In this document: positions 43,763 to 52,992 of the stretch, one piece after another
Layout of the letters: the number at the start of each line of letters is the position of its first letter
Position numbering within the stretch: the first letter of the stretch is position 1
Source of the DNA: Streptomyces lavendulae subsp. lavendulae
Lineage (GTDB): Bacteria; Actinomycetota; Actinomycetes; Streptomycetales; Streptomycetaceae
DNA length: 64,000 bases
NCBI RefSeq assembly: GCF_002803845.1
Contig: NZ_CP024985.1
Location: forward strand, 8,567,501-8,631,500
Direction of reading: 5' to 3'
Notes under the pieces: model-generated
Database searches by the model: none
Seen by the model: only the letters and a program-made list of their open reading frames with translations
What the model was told of the DNA's origin: nothing
Program-made: the position numbers and the translations under genes

Positions 43763-44797
43763 CAGCCCCGCTCCCGTGCAGCCATGACGGACCGCGGCAC
43801 CGCCCCGCAGCTTCGCCTCGAACCGGCTGACCTGTTCCTGGATGAACCCGAGACTGTCCTCCGCGTCCAGCGACAGGTTGGACAGCATGTTCAGGTTCGC
43901 GTCATGCTGGTCGACCCTGGCCTGATCCGTGTACAGACGGCTCACCTCTGGACTGCTGCCCTCCAGGTAGAGAATCGCCGGAGGCGCCGCAGCCTCACCG
44001 GACTCCGCCTGCTCCGCGGGAAACCGGAAGAGAGACATCGTCATCGCCTTCGGCAGCTCGTGCGCCCACTGGCTGCGGGGCAGCACCCGCAGATGGATCC
44101 ACTCCCGGCTCCTGGCCAGCTTCTGCAGCTCCAGCAACTGCTCCAGCATTGGAGCCTCACCCGGGATCGGCGTCGTGAGCACGTGCTCGTCGATGATCAT
44201 CGAATAGTGCAGCGCGGTGCCCCACTCCAGCAGCTCCTGCCGTTGATGACGCTGCCGCAGACGCTCGGGAACCCGCACCAGCAGCTCGGGCCGCCCATCG
44301 CACGCGCGCTCCATCACCACCCTGCTGTACTGCCGGGTCTGCACCCGCCCCGGCACGAACACTCCCGCGAACGAGATGATCTCCGAGGCACGCCGTTCCA
44401 GGCGCAGAATGTCCTCGAACGCCGGCGACGCCGAGAAATCACCGTCCACAACGGCAACCTCCCCGCCGGGCCGGGACCGCTCGTTCTCGATCGCAGCAGC
44501 CTGGCTCCGCCACGACACCGCGGTCACCTCATCGACCCCGTAGGCCCTCACCAGCGCCTCCGCCACCGAGGTAGTGACCTTGGCCCTGAGCTTCCCCTGT
44601 TCCAGTCGGCTCAGGACAGTGGTTGAGCTCACCGCACCCCGCTGGACGGCCTCGGCGCCTGTCCACCCGAGGTTGTCGCGCGCTTCCCGCAGCTCAAGGC
44701 CCCACAGGCGGCGAGCCAGAGTCGTCCCGGACTGGTGCCTGTCGAGCCCCTCCGGGTCCACCAGCCGGGCGAGCGGGTGGGACGGCCGATCGGCCAC
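43565..44797 (-). CDS. XRE-family regulator (HTH plus DUF5753), with unusual antisense extension
   Basis: 410 residues from GTG 44797. The N-terminal HTH (ARRLWGLELREARDNLGWTG, then SSTTVLSRLEQGKLRAKV) is followed by the DUF5753 domain (ASEIISFAGVFVPGRVQTRQ, then YSRVVMERACDGRPELL; later AILYLEGSSPEVSRLYTDQA). Homologues normally end near FIQEQVSRFE (~residue 310). Here the frame continues another ~100 Gly/Ala/Val-rich residues, which are the antisense of the methyltransferase 3' end, so the ancestral stop has been lost. It pairs with the DUF397 gene directly upstream. Confidence 0.85.
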   Translation of the reverse strand: MADRPSHPLARLVDPEGLDRHQSGTTLARRLWGLELREARDNLGWTGAEAVQRGAVSSTTVLSRLEQGKLRAKVTTSVAEALVRAYGVDEVTAVSWRSQAAAIENERSRPGGEVAVVDGDFSASPAFEDILRLERRASEIISFAGVFVPGRVQTRQYSRVVMERACDGRPELLVRVPERLRQRHQRQELLEWGTALHYSMIIDEHVLTTPIPGEAPMLEQLLELQKLARSREWIHLRVLPRSQWAHELPKAMTMSLFRFPAEQAESGEAAAPPAILYLEGSSPEVSRLYTDQARVDQHDANLNMLSNLSLDAEDSLGFIQEQVSRFEAKLRGGAAVRHGCTGAGLSRYAGHSPVLDPAGGGAGLGLGGMTRVPAGHVAGGVLSQHGEAGEEAGDVVAGTDVAPVPTQRVP

Positions 44798-44884
44798 GCG
44801 AATCTCCCTTGCAGACGGTGGTGAACTCTCACCACCGTCGCAGTCTGAGTTCCTCGCGTGGCCCTCCGCAACCGGATCCTCGTA

Positions 44885-45109
44885 TCAGCTGGTCATCCAG
44901 TCGAACTCGCCCTTGCCGACCCCGTCCAGGAACGCGGCCAGCTCAGCGCTGGTGAACTGCACCATCGGCCCGTCCGGTAAACGCGAGTTCCGAACCCCCA
45001 CGTTCCCGTTCGCCAGCCGGGCCACCTCGACACAGTCCTCATACCCGTTGCACGCGGCCGACTTCTGCCACGCCACCCCCACCGGCACCGCATCACCCAT
45101 CCCGTCCAC
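44885..45109 (-). CDS. DUF397-domain protein
   Basis: 74 residues from GTG 45109, with AAGGAG five bases before. The DUF397 signature is complete: WQKSAACNGYEDCVEVARLA, then VGVRNSRLPDGPMVQFTSAE and a final helix with FLDGVGKGEFD. These small proteins act with XRE/DUF5753 regulators, as anti-regulator partners in WhiJ-like systems. Here it precedes its XRE partner by 87 bp. Confidence 0.92.
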   Translation of the reverse strand: MDGMGDAVPVGVAWQKSAACNGYEDCVEVARLANGNVGVRNSRLPDGPMVQFTSAELAAFLDGVGKGEFDWMTS

Positions 45110-45123
45110 ACCAGCTCCTTCAC

Positions 45124-45469
45124 ACCGTAGTGATCTTCTTTACGCCCCCGATCCCGCGCACACCGAAAACCGGAGCCATCCCAGGCGCAGGAAAACGTGG
45201 AAAACGCGGAAAGACCCTGATGGTTCGGGGGTGTGGCGACGAGGTTAGCGCCGCATGCCCGCTGTGGCCTGTCCCTCTAAAGGGGCAATTTTCCCATCGG
45301 ATCATCAGCTCAAGGGAAAACTGGAAAGCGAGTTCCGGACAACTGGAAAATTCGCCGCAGATAAGCCTCTGGCATGACCCACACCCGCCGAGGTTCCCGA
45401 CGACGCCCCGAACGGCGGCGAGGGTCGGGAGCGGCGAGCCTCACTCCAGACCGTCCACGGACGCTGCTC
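45124..45469. other. Intergenic region upstream of the DUF397/XRE pair
   Basis: About 345 bp of comparatively AT-rich sequence likely to contain the minus-strand promoter of the DUF397 gene. No recognisable gene. GGAAAACTGG, GGAAAACGTGG and CTGGAAAATTCG are similar short stretches that could be operator-like repeats, but the pattern is weak. Confidence 0.35.
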
Positions 45470-45640
45470 AGTGACGAGGAAGGCAAGCGGGCTGCTCCGG
45501 CCGTCGCACGCCAGGTGGATTTTGCTGGTCAGTCCGCCGCGGGAGCGTCCAAGGCCGCGTTATTCGAGTCCCCTTTGGTGGCGGCGTGTTGATGGGCCAG
45601 CACCGGGCCTGGCCCCGGGACCCGGATCCTGCCGGTGACC
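45470..45640 (-). pseudogene. IS5-type transposase fragment
   Basis: The minus strand reads VLAHQHAATKGDSNNAAL, then in the next frame GRSRGGLTSKIHLACDGRSS followed by PLAF. This is the junction motif before the second catalytic residue of IS5/IS1647-type transposases. Both flanks are missing. Relic. Confidence 0.55.
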
Positions 45641-45763
45641 GCTTCGGCCTTCGTGCGCGGGGACGCGGGAGAGCGCCGTGCGATGTCGTGGCGTACCGCG
45701 TGGCGCCTGACACGTGCCGGGCGCCCGCCGATCATCTGACCTTCCCGGGCCAGCCGGGTGGGG

Positions 45764-46290
45764 TCAGCCGGTGGTGGCGATCCGGTCGCGAAACTCGCTT
45801 ACGGCCGACAGGGTCTGGTGGGAGGTCATGGTGGCGACGAGGTCCTGAAGAGGCCTGGCCATGCGCTGGGAGCTGATCTGGTCGGTGAGGTCCAGGGCCT
45901 GGTGCGCGGTGCCGCATGCCTGCTCGTGATGGCCATCACGCCCTTGCGCATCGGCCTGACGGGCGCGGTAGAGGGCGTGGGTGCGGACCGCGCCGCCGTC
46001 GAAGGCGCGGGCGGCGGCCGCGAAGGTGGGTTCCGCGTCGCCGGGACGGTTCATGTCGAGCTGGGTGGAGGCGTGTGAGCCCTGGGACTCGGCGAGGGTC
46101 GTCCGTACGCCCCCTCCGGCTCATTTGCGTCCCGGCTCTGTTCGGCGAGGTCGGCCCAGTAGCGTGCTTCGTCGAGGTGCGAGCAAGCGCGGGCCCGCCG
46201 GGCGTGGACGAGGGCCTCGACCCTGGGTGGTGGCTTGCGGCGCACCGCACCCACGGCTGCGGTCACGATGGACTCGGCTTCGACGGGCCG
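45764..46290 (-). pseudogene. C-terminal half of an XRE/TPR-type regulator with a frameshift
   Basis: The first frame (46266 downward) reads EALVHARRARACSHLDEARY, then WADLAEQSRDANEPEGA. After a shift near 46075 the second reads ASTQLDMNRPGDAEPTFAAA, then RTHALYRARQADAQGRDGHH and ends SEFRDRIATTG. The order matches the helical C-terminus of Streptomyces XRE regulators. The HTH half is absent, so it is truncated and frameshifted. Confidence 0.55.
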
Positions 46291-46382
46291 GGAGGCGCTC
46301 CGGCGGGCTCTCGGAGTGGCCGTTCAGGCAGTCACGAGGGCTTGACGGACTCCCATGGTTCCGCGCGTAGGAGAGCCGGGGT

Positions 46383-47155
46383 TCAGACGGTCAGGCCTTC
46401 GAGCCGTTCGGGGCCCGGTAGGTACCTGGGATCGAGCCGTGTGAAGTACTCGGTAGCCATGACCGCGTTCCGTTCCGACGCCGGAAGTCGGGCCAGGAGC
46501 CTTGGGAGGGACCTCGCCCGCTTCGTCTCGCTGCGGTGAGCCATGATTGCCGCGTTCTTCCGGTCCAGCCAGGGCCGGACGTCGACGGCTACGTGCGCCA
46601 TGTCGTCCGTCACTGTGCGCAGGCGCCTTCCGGCCGAGCCAACAGCGCGTCCAGCACCGCGCTCTCCGAGCGGGGGTACGCGGCGCCGTAGACAGCGCCG
46701 GCCCTCCACGGACGGCCCGCTGCCGGGCGGACGCCCTCGATGCCCGCGGCCAGTGCGGCTTGGCGGACGACCTCGTGGGTTCGGACATGGTCGGGGTGAC
46801 CGGACCCGAATGCGTCGTGGGTCACGATCACCTGAGGCTGCACTGCACGGATGTGGGCGATGAGACGATTCACTGCTTCTTCCTGGATGGCGTCGCAGAG
46901 ACGGGCCCGGCCGGGAGAGGACTTGGATACGCGCAGGTCGGCGTACCCGAGCATGCGGGGCTTGCCCGCGCCGAGAAGGTGAAGGGCGTCTGCGAGTTCG
47001 GCGGCACGCCGGGTGTCTGGAGCCCAGGTGGTGGTGACGACTGCTGTGCGCGCTCCGGCGGCTGCGTGCTGGGTGAGGACTCCGCCGGCGGCGAGCGCTT
47101 CATTGTCTGGGTGTGCGAATACGGCCAGCAAGGACGGCAACGAGGAGCGTGTCAC
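46383..47155 (-). pseudogene. PIG-L/LmbE-type deacetylase split by one frameshift
   Basis: From ATG 47155: LLAVFAHPDNEALAAGGVLT (zinc motif, with HPDNE in place of the usual HPDDE), then LGYADLRVSKSSPGRARLCD and THDAFGSGHPDHVRTHEVVR, stopping at 46610. The adjacent frame continues TVTDDMAHVAVDVRPWLDRK, then YFTRLDPRYLPGPERLEGLT to 46383, which is the family's normal C-terminus. One base separates it from an intact ~257-residue enzyme that would deacetylate an N-acetyl-sugar-like substrate. It lies in a minus-strand series with two kinases and a HemC paralogue. Confidence 0.75.
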
Positions 47156-47248
47156 GGGTGAGCCCTTCGGGAGCGTTGCAGGCGGGAGCCGCCGGGGCCG
47201 CGCCTGGCCCGGCTGTGACTGCGCGGGGCTGCTTGAGCAGCATGGTGA

Positions 47249-47799
47249 TCATGCGGCCTGGACGCGTGCGGTGATCTCGGCCAGGGTAGGCCGGTATCCG
47301 TCGGACGTGTCCACACGCAGGACACGTGCGCCAAGAGAGATCTCGGCGAAGGCCTCCGGGTCGTAGGCGCCGGCGGCGATGTCGCTGAGCAACTGCTCGT
47401 CGGCGTGCGCCGCACGGTGCGGATCCAGGGCGGCCCGTTCCCTGATCCGGTCCGTGAGGGTAGGGGCGGGGGCGTGGCAGCGGATGACCCACAGGTCGGC
47501 GATGTCCGCCAGGGGTTGCAGGCCGGGCCGCCAGAGCCGGTCCTGGTAGGCGGCCTTGGCGACGACGGTGACCTGGGCGCGGAGCAGGACGTCGAGGGTG
47601 GCGAAGAACGTGTCCGTGACGGGGACGTTGAGGTCTTCGATGTCCTTCGGAACAGGCCGGAGGCTGTGTCCGCCATGCCCTGCTTGATTTCGTCCCGGAG
47701 GATGGAGGGACAGCCCAGTTCGGCCGCAAGGGCCCGGGCTAGGGTGGACTTCCCGGACCCGGGAGGGCCGCTGATGGCGATGAGGCGGGGTTTTCGCAT
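47249..47799 (-). pseudogene. P-loop kinase (AAA_33 / zeta-like) split by one frameshift
   Basis: From ATG 47799: PRLIAISGPPGSGKSTLARA with the P-loop GPPGSGKST, then CPSILRDEIKQGMADTASGL. Near 47653 the frame shifts and continues PKDIEDLNVPVTDTFFATLD, then QVTVVAKAAYQDRLWRPGLQ and LGARVLRVDTSDGYRPTLAE to TGA 47249-47251. The restored protein (~183 residues) has the shape of small-molecule phosphotransferases of the chloramphenicol-phosphotransferase or zeta-toxin type. The substrate is unknown. Confidence 0.75.
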
Positions 47800-47899
47800 G
47801 GGGTGAGCTCCGCGGTCGGGGACTTTCCCGGCAGGATGCCGAGGAGGCGCCTGGCTGAAGGCAGGAGGCGGGCGACGGGGCCCGAGGGATGTGGTCCGC

Positions 47900-48859
47900 C
47901 TACTCGTGTGTGACGGCGAGGAGCCGGAGCGCACCGGCGTTCAGGAGAGCTCGGGCCGTCCTCCTGCCGATCTCGGCGGCGTGTTCAGTGGAGCCGGAGG
48001 CTTCGGCGCGCACGCTCGGGCCGCCGGCCGGGTCAAGGACGGCTGCTCGGACGATGACGCGGCCGGTGTCGTCGAGGGTGGCGTGTGCGGAAGCCGCGGT
48101 GAGGCAGCCCCCTGCCAGTTCGGCGAGGACGGCCCGCTCCGCGTCGAGGAGGATCCGGGTGGCGGGGTGCGTGAGCGGCGCGAGCAGTCCGCCGGTGACG
48201 GTGTCGTCGGCGCGGTGCTCGACGACGATGATCCCGGCGCCGGTGGCGGGCAGCCACAGGGTGGGGTCGAGAACTTCCCCGGCCCGGTCCGCGAAGCCAA
48301 GGCGCCGCAGGCCTGCGAGCGCCGCGATCATCACGTCGGCGCCGAGCCGGCCGTGATCGAGGCGGTCCAGGCGGCTGTCGGCGTTTCCGCGGATCGGAAC
48401 GGGGACGAGCTGGGGGAAGAGAGAGGCCAGGAGAGCTGCCCTGCGGGGAGCGCTGGTGCCGACCCGTGTGCCGGGGGGCAGCTCGGCGAGGGTGACGGGC
48501 TGGTGGCCGACGGGCAGGACGAGGACGTCACGGACGTCCTCGCGGGGCAGGACCGCGGCGACGGCCGTCCCGGGGGCCCGGTCGTGGGAGCCGGGAAGGT
48601 CCTTGGCACAGGCGATGGTGGCGTCGACGCGGCCGTCGAGGAGATGGGTGTCCGCGCGGCGGGTGAATGCGCCCTTGCCACCGATCTGGGACAAGGGACC
48701 GCGGTGCGCATCGCCCTCCGAGGTGATCTTGCGGATGTCGAGTGTGAGCTGCGGGTGGCAGGCGTGGAACGCCTGGGCGAAGCGTCCGGTCTGCTCCATG
48801 GCCATGGGGCTGGGCCGGGTCCCGAGCCGGACGACGGCCTGGGGAGCGAGAGTGGTCAC
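47900..48859 (-). CDS. Hydroxymethylbilane-synthase (HemC) paralogue
   Basis: 319 residues from GTG 48859. The fold order of porphobilinogen deaminase is visible: RLGTRPSPMAMEQTGRFAQ, then IGGKGAFTRRADTHLLDGRV, a KDLP in place of HSLKDMP, VGTSAPRRAALLASLFPQL, IRGNADSRLDRLD and the cofactor-Cys region ELAGGCLTAASAHA. HSLKD is altered to ACAKD, keeping the catalytic Asp. Housekeeping hemC normally sits with hemA/hemD; this copy is between two kinases and a PIG-L gene, and its motifs diverge. It is probably a specialised paralogue polymerising or modifying a pyrrole-like substrate, or using the fold for another reaction. Confidence 0.82.
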   Translation of the reverse strand: MTTLAPQAVVRLGTRPSPMAMEQTGRFAQAFHACHPQLTLDIRKITSEGDAHRGPLSQIGGKGAFTRRADTHLLDGRVDATIACAKDLPGSHDRAPGTAVAAVLPREDVRDVLVLPVGHQPVTLAELPPGTRVGTSAPRRAALLASLFPQLVPVPIRGNADSRLDRLDHGRLGADVMIAALAGLRRLGFADRAGEVLDPTLWLPATGAGIIVVEHRADDTVTGGLLAPLTHPATRILLDAERAVLAELAGGCLTAASAHATLDDTGRVIVRAAVLDPAGGPSVRAEASGSTEHAAEIGRRTARALLNAGALRLLAVTHE

Positions 48860-48879
48860 GGGATGGATCCTCCGGGTTC

Positions 48880-49428
48880 TCAGGTGCGGGCGAGCTGGGC
48901 GAGCGCGGCTTCGAGGACCTGGCCGGGGGTGAGGCTGCCGGTGTCGATCACCCGCGCGGTGTTCAGCCACGCCTTGAACGCCTGCTCGTAGTCGTTGATG
49001 CCGCGCCGCCGGTGCGCCCGAACGGCCTCGCTGCGCGCCTCGTCGTGCGGGTACTCAAGGGAGGCGTCGATGCGGGCCCGCAGAGGTGAGGGATCCGTAT
49101 GGAGCCCCAGGTGGTGGACGGGAACACCGAGAGCGGCGAGGGGCTCCAGCATGTCCCGTGCGTAAGGCTGGTGCAGGACGGTCATGGGCACGATGACGGT
49201 GCCACCGGCCAGGTGGTGGAGCTCGGTGACAAGCCGGACGGTCAGACGGCGCCAGGCCGGATACTCCTGGTAGTTCCGCACCGCATGGGGGTGGCCGCGC
49301 ATGCTGCTGCGCAGGAGGCTGCCGACGTCCTCCGGGTCCGCGACCACCGAGCCGGGCAGCGCTTCGCGGAGCCCGGCGTCCAGGGTCGATTTACCGGCCC
49401 CGAACGCCCCGTTGATCCAGATGATCAC
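48880..49428 (-). CDS. TmrB-like P-loop kinase/ATPase
   Basis: 182 residues from ATG 49428. The start MIIWINGAFGAGKSTLDAGL has the P-loop GAFGAGKST and resembles tunicamycin-resistance protein TmrB and related small kinases. A following DPEDVGSLLRSSM, then HHLAGGTVIVPMTVLHQPYA, fits that family. It ends 20 bp before the HemC paralogue and is the first gene of the minus-strand series. It may phosphorylate or sequester a small molecule and give self-resistance; this is inference from the family. Confidence 0.82.
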   Translation of the reverse strand: MIIWINGAFGAGKSTLDAGLREALPGSVVADPEDVGSLLRSSMRGHPHAVRNYQEYPAWRRLTVRLVTELHHLAGGTVIVPMTVLHQPYARDMLEPLAALGVPVHHLGLHTDPSPLRARIDASLEYPHDEARSEAVRAHRRRGINDYEQAFKAWLNTARVIDTGSLTPGQVLEAALAQLART

Positions 49429-49620
49429 CGCTCTGTCCCTCCGTCCCCTCCCGCGTTCCGTTCAACGCGCGGGCCGACGTGCCGGTCACGTCCCGTCCAG
49501 GTGACCGCGATGCGCCCCAGCGGCTTGTCGACGACGTCCCCCGACGGGCACAACGGGGCCTGATGTGTCCGCGGGCAGGAACGTCAGCACGGGGCTGGCG
49601 CGGTCGCTCAGTTCCGGGTC

Positions 49621-50170
49621 CTAGGTACGGACGGCGTCGGCCAGGGTGTCGGCGGCGGACTTGCCGTCGGGCCCGAATCCCTGGACGCGGAACTCCCACG
49701 TGGGCGCCCCACCCGGCCCGTCCTGTTCGAGGCGTTCGGTGATCATGCATGCGGGGGAGTTCCCGGCCACTGGAAGGCCTGGCAGCAGGCCCAGGCGTTG
49801 CTGGAACGCGACGGGCATGCCAGCCGTGCTGGATATGGCAGGCATCGACCCGCCCGATCGCGGCCTCGGTGGACGGCCGGGACCAGCTCGCCGCGGTGCT
49901 GGACCGGCACGCTCCCCTCCCTGCTGTACAGCAGCCCGAGCAACTTCTCCTGGTGCGCGGGCGCGGACCAGCCGAGCAGGTCCCAGCGCGGCGGGGTCTC
50001 CTCCGGCCCGCTGCGCCGCACGTACGCCTGCGGCATCAGTTCCTCCCGCCGCACCGCGAGGAACGCGTCCCAGACCGGGCCCGCCTGGAGATGGCTGGCT
50101 ACCTCCAGCCCGGCGACAACCTCCGCCTGCGCGACCGCCGCCCGCAGAGCCCGGGGCACGGTCGGGCGGG
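49621..50170 (-). pseudogene. PCMT-like methyltransferase with its centre deleted
   Basis: The N-terminal part (50170 downward) reads SHLQAGPVWDAFLAVRREEL, then QAYVRRSGPEETPPRWDLLG and LGLLYSREGSVPVQHRGE. A second frame then gives the C-terminus NSPACMITERLEQDGPGGAP, then WEFRVQGFGPDGKSAADTLA. The SAM-binding core between them is missing; comparable core pieces lie inverted at 40545-40860. Gene remnant. Confidence 0.5.
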
Positions 50171-50256
50171 GGTTGCGATTCGCCGGGTATCCGGTAGGGG
50201 AGCGGCCCACGACCGCCGACGTGGCGTGTCGGGTGGCGAGTCGTAGCTCTGGTTGT

Positions 50257-51153
50257 TCACCCGATGACTCGGGTCAATGTGATGCCGGCGGGCAGGTCGG
50301 TGTCCCGGATCTCGACGGTTCCGTAGTCGGTGAAGCTGCGGGCGCTTACGTCGCCGAGGGGCTTGATGTGGATTCGGTCGAGGAGGGTGTGGGCGGGGGC
50401 CCGACCGAAGGCATCGTCGTGTGTGAAGACGTACAGGCCGCGCAGGGCGAGGGCGCCTCGGGCTGCTGCCCGGTCGTGGTCGAGCATGAGGGTGAAGGCT
50501 CGCCAGAAGGCTGCGAGGTCGTCGCTGGTGACGCCGGTCTTGGCGGCGAGTGGGGCGCTGAAGTGTCCGGCGCCGCGGTAGAGGCCGTAGGGGACGATGT
50601 GCTTGGAGCCCATCTCGGTCTCCTTGCCCTTCTTGCCCTCCTCAGGGTTGTGCCAGGCGTCGATGTCTTCCTGCTTGGTCGGAGTGACCCGGGTGACGCC
50701 GATGTCGAAGGGGGTGATGGGGTCGATGGAGCGGGAGAAGGAGATTTGCATGGGTCCCTGGACGCGGCCGGCCTGCTTGTCCTTTTTGCCGGTGGACATG
50801 ACGGCGCCGAACATGCGGACGTCGAAGAAGTTGCGGCACATCCAGGCTCGGGCTTCGCTCTGGTTGGTCGCCCCGCTCTCGGGGGTGTATGCCCGCTCGT
50901 GCTGGGCGTTGAGGGCGACGCCGGCTTCGACGTAGATCTCGTAGCCGGGCTTGTTCTCCGTTCGGTTGATCAGTGCGATGGTGTTGCGGATCTTGCGCTT
51001 GATGGCGACGTCGGTGATCAGGCCTTGGCCCGTGACCGGGTCGGTGCGGGGGATGCCGCCGTTGTCCGGGTCCCCGTTGGGGTTGCTGTCGGTGGCGTCG
51101 ATGAGGAAGACGAAGTCGTGCTTGCGGGTCGGGTCGAGGTGTGCCTGCGTCAT
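50257..51153 (-). CDS. cas7: CRISPR Cascade backbone protein Cas7, type I-C (Csd2)
   Basis: 298 residues from ATG 51153. It polymerises along the crRNA as the Cascade backbone. Family features: FVFLIDATDSNPNGDPDNGG and PRTDPVTGQGLITDVAIKRK near the N-terminus (RAMP fold, DxNPNGDPD), then RNFFDVRMFGAVMSTGKK, QGPMQISFSRSIDPI and SKHIVPYGLYRGAGHFSA. It is the last cas gene seen; no cas4, cas1 or cas2 follows, only a methyltransferase relic. The gene lies 65 bp after cas8c. Confidence 0.96.
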   Translation of the reverse strand: MTQAHLDPTRKHDFVFLIDATDSNPNGDPDNGGIPRTDPVTGQGLITDVAIKRKIRNTIALINRTENKPGYEIYVEAGVALNAQHERAYTPESGATNQSEARAWMCRNFFDVRMFGAVMSTGKKDKQAGRVQGPMQISFSRSIDPITPFDIGVTRVTPTKQEDIDAWHNPEEGKKGKETEMGSKHIVPYGLYRGAGHFSAPLAAKTGVTSDDLAAFWRAFTLMLDHDRAAARGALALRGLYVFTHDDAFGRAPAHTLLDRIHIKPLGDVSARSFTDYGTVEIRDTDLPAGITLTRVIG

Positions 51154-51218
51154 GATGGTCCGTTCTTGAGAGGCCGTCAGCCGGTGTGGGCTGCGGATGC
51201 AGCAGCTGGGGGGAAGAG

Positions 51219-52988
51219 TTACGGCTCGGGGTCGGGGTCGGTGCTCTTCCCGGGGGTGCTGTGGGATTTGGCGGCGGCCCGGTCCGCGGCGCGCTGCTGT
51301 TCGTAGCCGATGACGAACCGGCCCTGCTCGCGGGGCGTCAGGTGCAGGGGGATGTCGTCGCGGAAGGCGCTGAAGACCTCGCTGAGCCGGCTCTCCAGTG
51401 CTGATCCTGCGGCTGGGCGGTCCCTGCGCAGGCGTTTGAGGTGGGCGTTTGCTCCGATGCGCAGTTGGGTCAGGACGACTCCGGGGGCGGTGACCGCGGC
51501 GCTGAAGTGCTTGTCCCTGATGGTGGTGTTCACATCGCGCATTGCGGTGCGCTGGACGGCTTCGAGGACGGCGAAGGCGCGCCCGCACAGGTAGGCGGGG
51601 TCACCGCTGGAGAGGTCCAAGGTGGGCATCAGGTGGTCCTTGGGGTCGGCGGATCGATTGAGGATGAGCCGGAGCAGAGCGACGCGGGGCGCGTCGATGT
51701 GATGGTCGGCTCGGATGCGCTGCAGGAGCGAGGGCAACAGCCTGGCCGGTGGTGGTGTGCGGCGCAGCGCGCAGCGAGCGAGGTCAGCTTCGAGGCCGTG
51801 AGGCGCACTGTCCTTGACGTAGCGGTCCCCGTCGTGACGGCCGGCCGACAGGGCGAGGAGCCACAGCGGCACGTACCGGGACTGGCCGGTCCATCCGTCA
51901 TGGACGCCGTGGTCCAGGTACCACGCGCCCACGTTCACCTTCAGATCCTCAAGGGGGACCTCAAGCCACTCGCGGACGACGATGCGGGCGTTGTTCAGGC
52001 CCAGGGTCAGGGCGTAGAAGTCGTTGGGGTCCACACGGTCGGCTGCCGCGGAGCTGGGGCGCTGGCGAAATGCTTCGATGAGGTGGCTGACCGCTGCGGG
52101 GTCGGGCTGGTCCTGGTACAGCAGTGCCATCGGCGAGTCGTCGGCTGAGGTGCGGGTCCACCAGACCATCACGCTGTCCGGGAAGCGCCGGCGGTTGGTG
52201 TCGCTGGCCAGGAGGTGGTTGAGGGTGGACATCGCCTGCTGGCCGCATCGGTCGCAGACGGGGGTGTTGGCCAACTGTGTGGCGCCGTCGCGGCCCTGGG
52301 CGGAGGTGTTGATGCTGATGAGCTGGCCTTCGTTGCTCCCGCCAGTGGTGGGGATCGCGCCCTTCTTCACGGGTTCGGGGATGGTGGCCAGCAGGTCACC
52401 CAGGGTGCCGCAGATCAAGCACAGTCCCCGCTGGCCCGCTCCTCCCTTGCGTTCGCGCGCCACCTGGGACCACACCCGTTGGACTGAGGGGTCTTCGTGG
52501 AGCCAGTGTGTCCCGACCATGATGGCCACGGTGTCCTTGGCGTCAAGATCTTCGGGGTGCTGCTGCTTCGGGAGGCCGCCGGCGGCGAGGAAGGCGCGCA
52601 GGGCGATGGCGGAGGGATTGTCCGGCTCGCCCTGTGCCCAGCGCAGGGCGAGGTCCCGGTAGGCGGCATGCCGGCGCTGGGCCTCTTCCTCGTCCTTCGG
52701 TGAGGGGCCGTCGGGGTGAGTAGCGTTCTTGGCCCGACCGAGCACGAACTCGGCGGTATCCACCAGCAGGTAGGGAGGCACCTTGGTCCCGGAACGCTGC
52801 ACGTACGGGACGGGCGTGATCAGTGCCTGGTCCCGAGCCTTGGGCGGCGGCCGCCGGGATACTAGGCCCGCTCCACTCCCGTCCTCTTTGACGTGCAGAA
52901 TCCAGTGGATCTGCTTAGGCCGGTAAAACTCAGGCGGCAGCGAACCGCCCAGCTGCTCGGAGTATTCGGTCAGACGTGCCAGCAGCAT
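51219..52988 (-). CDS. cas8c: CRISPR Cascade large subunit Cas8c (Csd1), type I-C
   Basis: 589 residues from ATG 52988. It recognises the PAM and recruits Cas3. It begins LLARLTEYSEQLGGSLPPEF, then KQIHWILHVKEDGS, as Csd1 proteins do, and has a zinc-ribbon pair (CLICGTLGDLL and CDRCGQQ) near residues 195 and 250. A helical C-terminus (DVNTTIRDKHFSAAVTAPGV, then QGRFVIGYEQQR) contains the internally translated small-subunit region known for I-C systems. It starts four bases after the cas5 stop. Length is typical. Confidence 0.93.
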   Translation of the reverse strand: MLLARLTEYSEQLGGSLPPEFYRPKQIHWILHVKEDGSGAGLVSRRPPPKARDQALITPVPYVQRSGTKVPPYLLVDTAEFVLGRAKNATHPDGPSPKDEEEAQRRHAAYRDLALRWAQGEPDNPSAIALRAFLAAGGLPKQQHPEDLDAKDTVAIMVGTHWLHEDPSVQRVWSQVARERKGGAGQRGLCLICGTLGDLLATIPEPVKKGAIPTTGGSNEGQLISINTSAQGRDGATQLANTPVCDRCGQQAMSTLNHLLASDTNRRRFPDSVMVWWTRTSADDSPMALLYQDQPDPAAVSHLIEAFRQRPSSAAADRVDPNDFYALTLGLNNARIVVREWLEVPLEDLKVNVGAWYLDHGVHDGWTGQSRYVPLWLLALSAGRHDGDRYVKDSAPHGLEADLARCALRRTPPPARLLPSLLQRIRADHHIDAPRVALLRLILNRSADPKDHLMPTLDLSSGDPAYLCGRAFAVLEAVQRTAMRDVNTTIRDKHFSAAVTAPGVVLTQLRIGANAHLKRLRRDRPAAGSALESRLSEVFSAFRDDIPLHLTPREQGRFVIGYEQQRAADRAAAKSHSTPGKSTDPDPEP

Positions 52989-52992
52989 GCGC

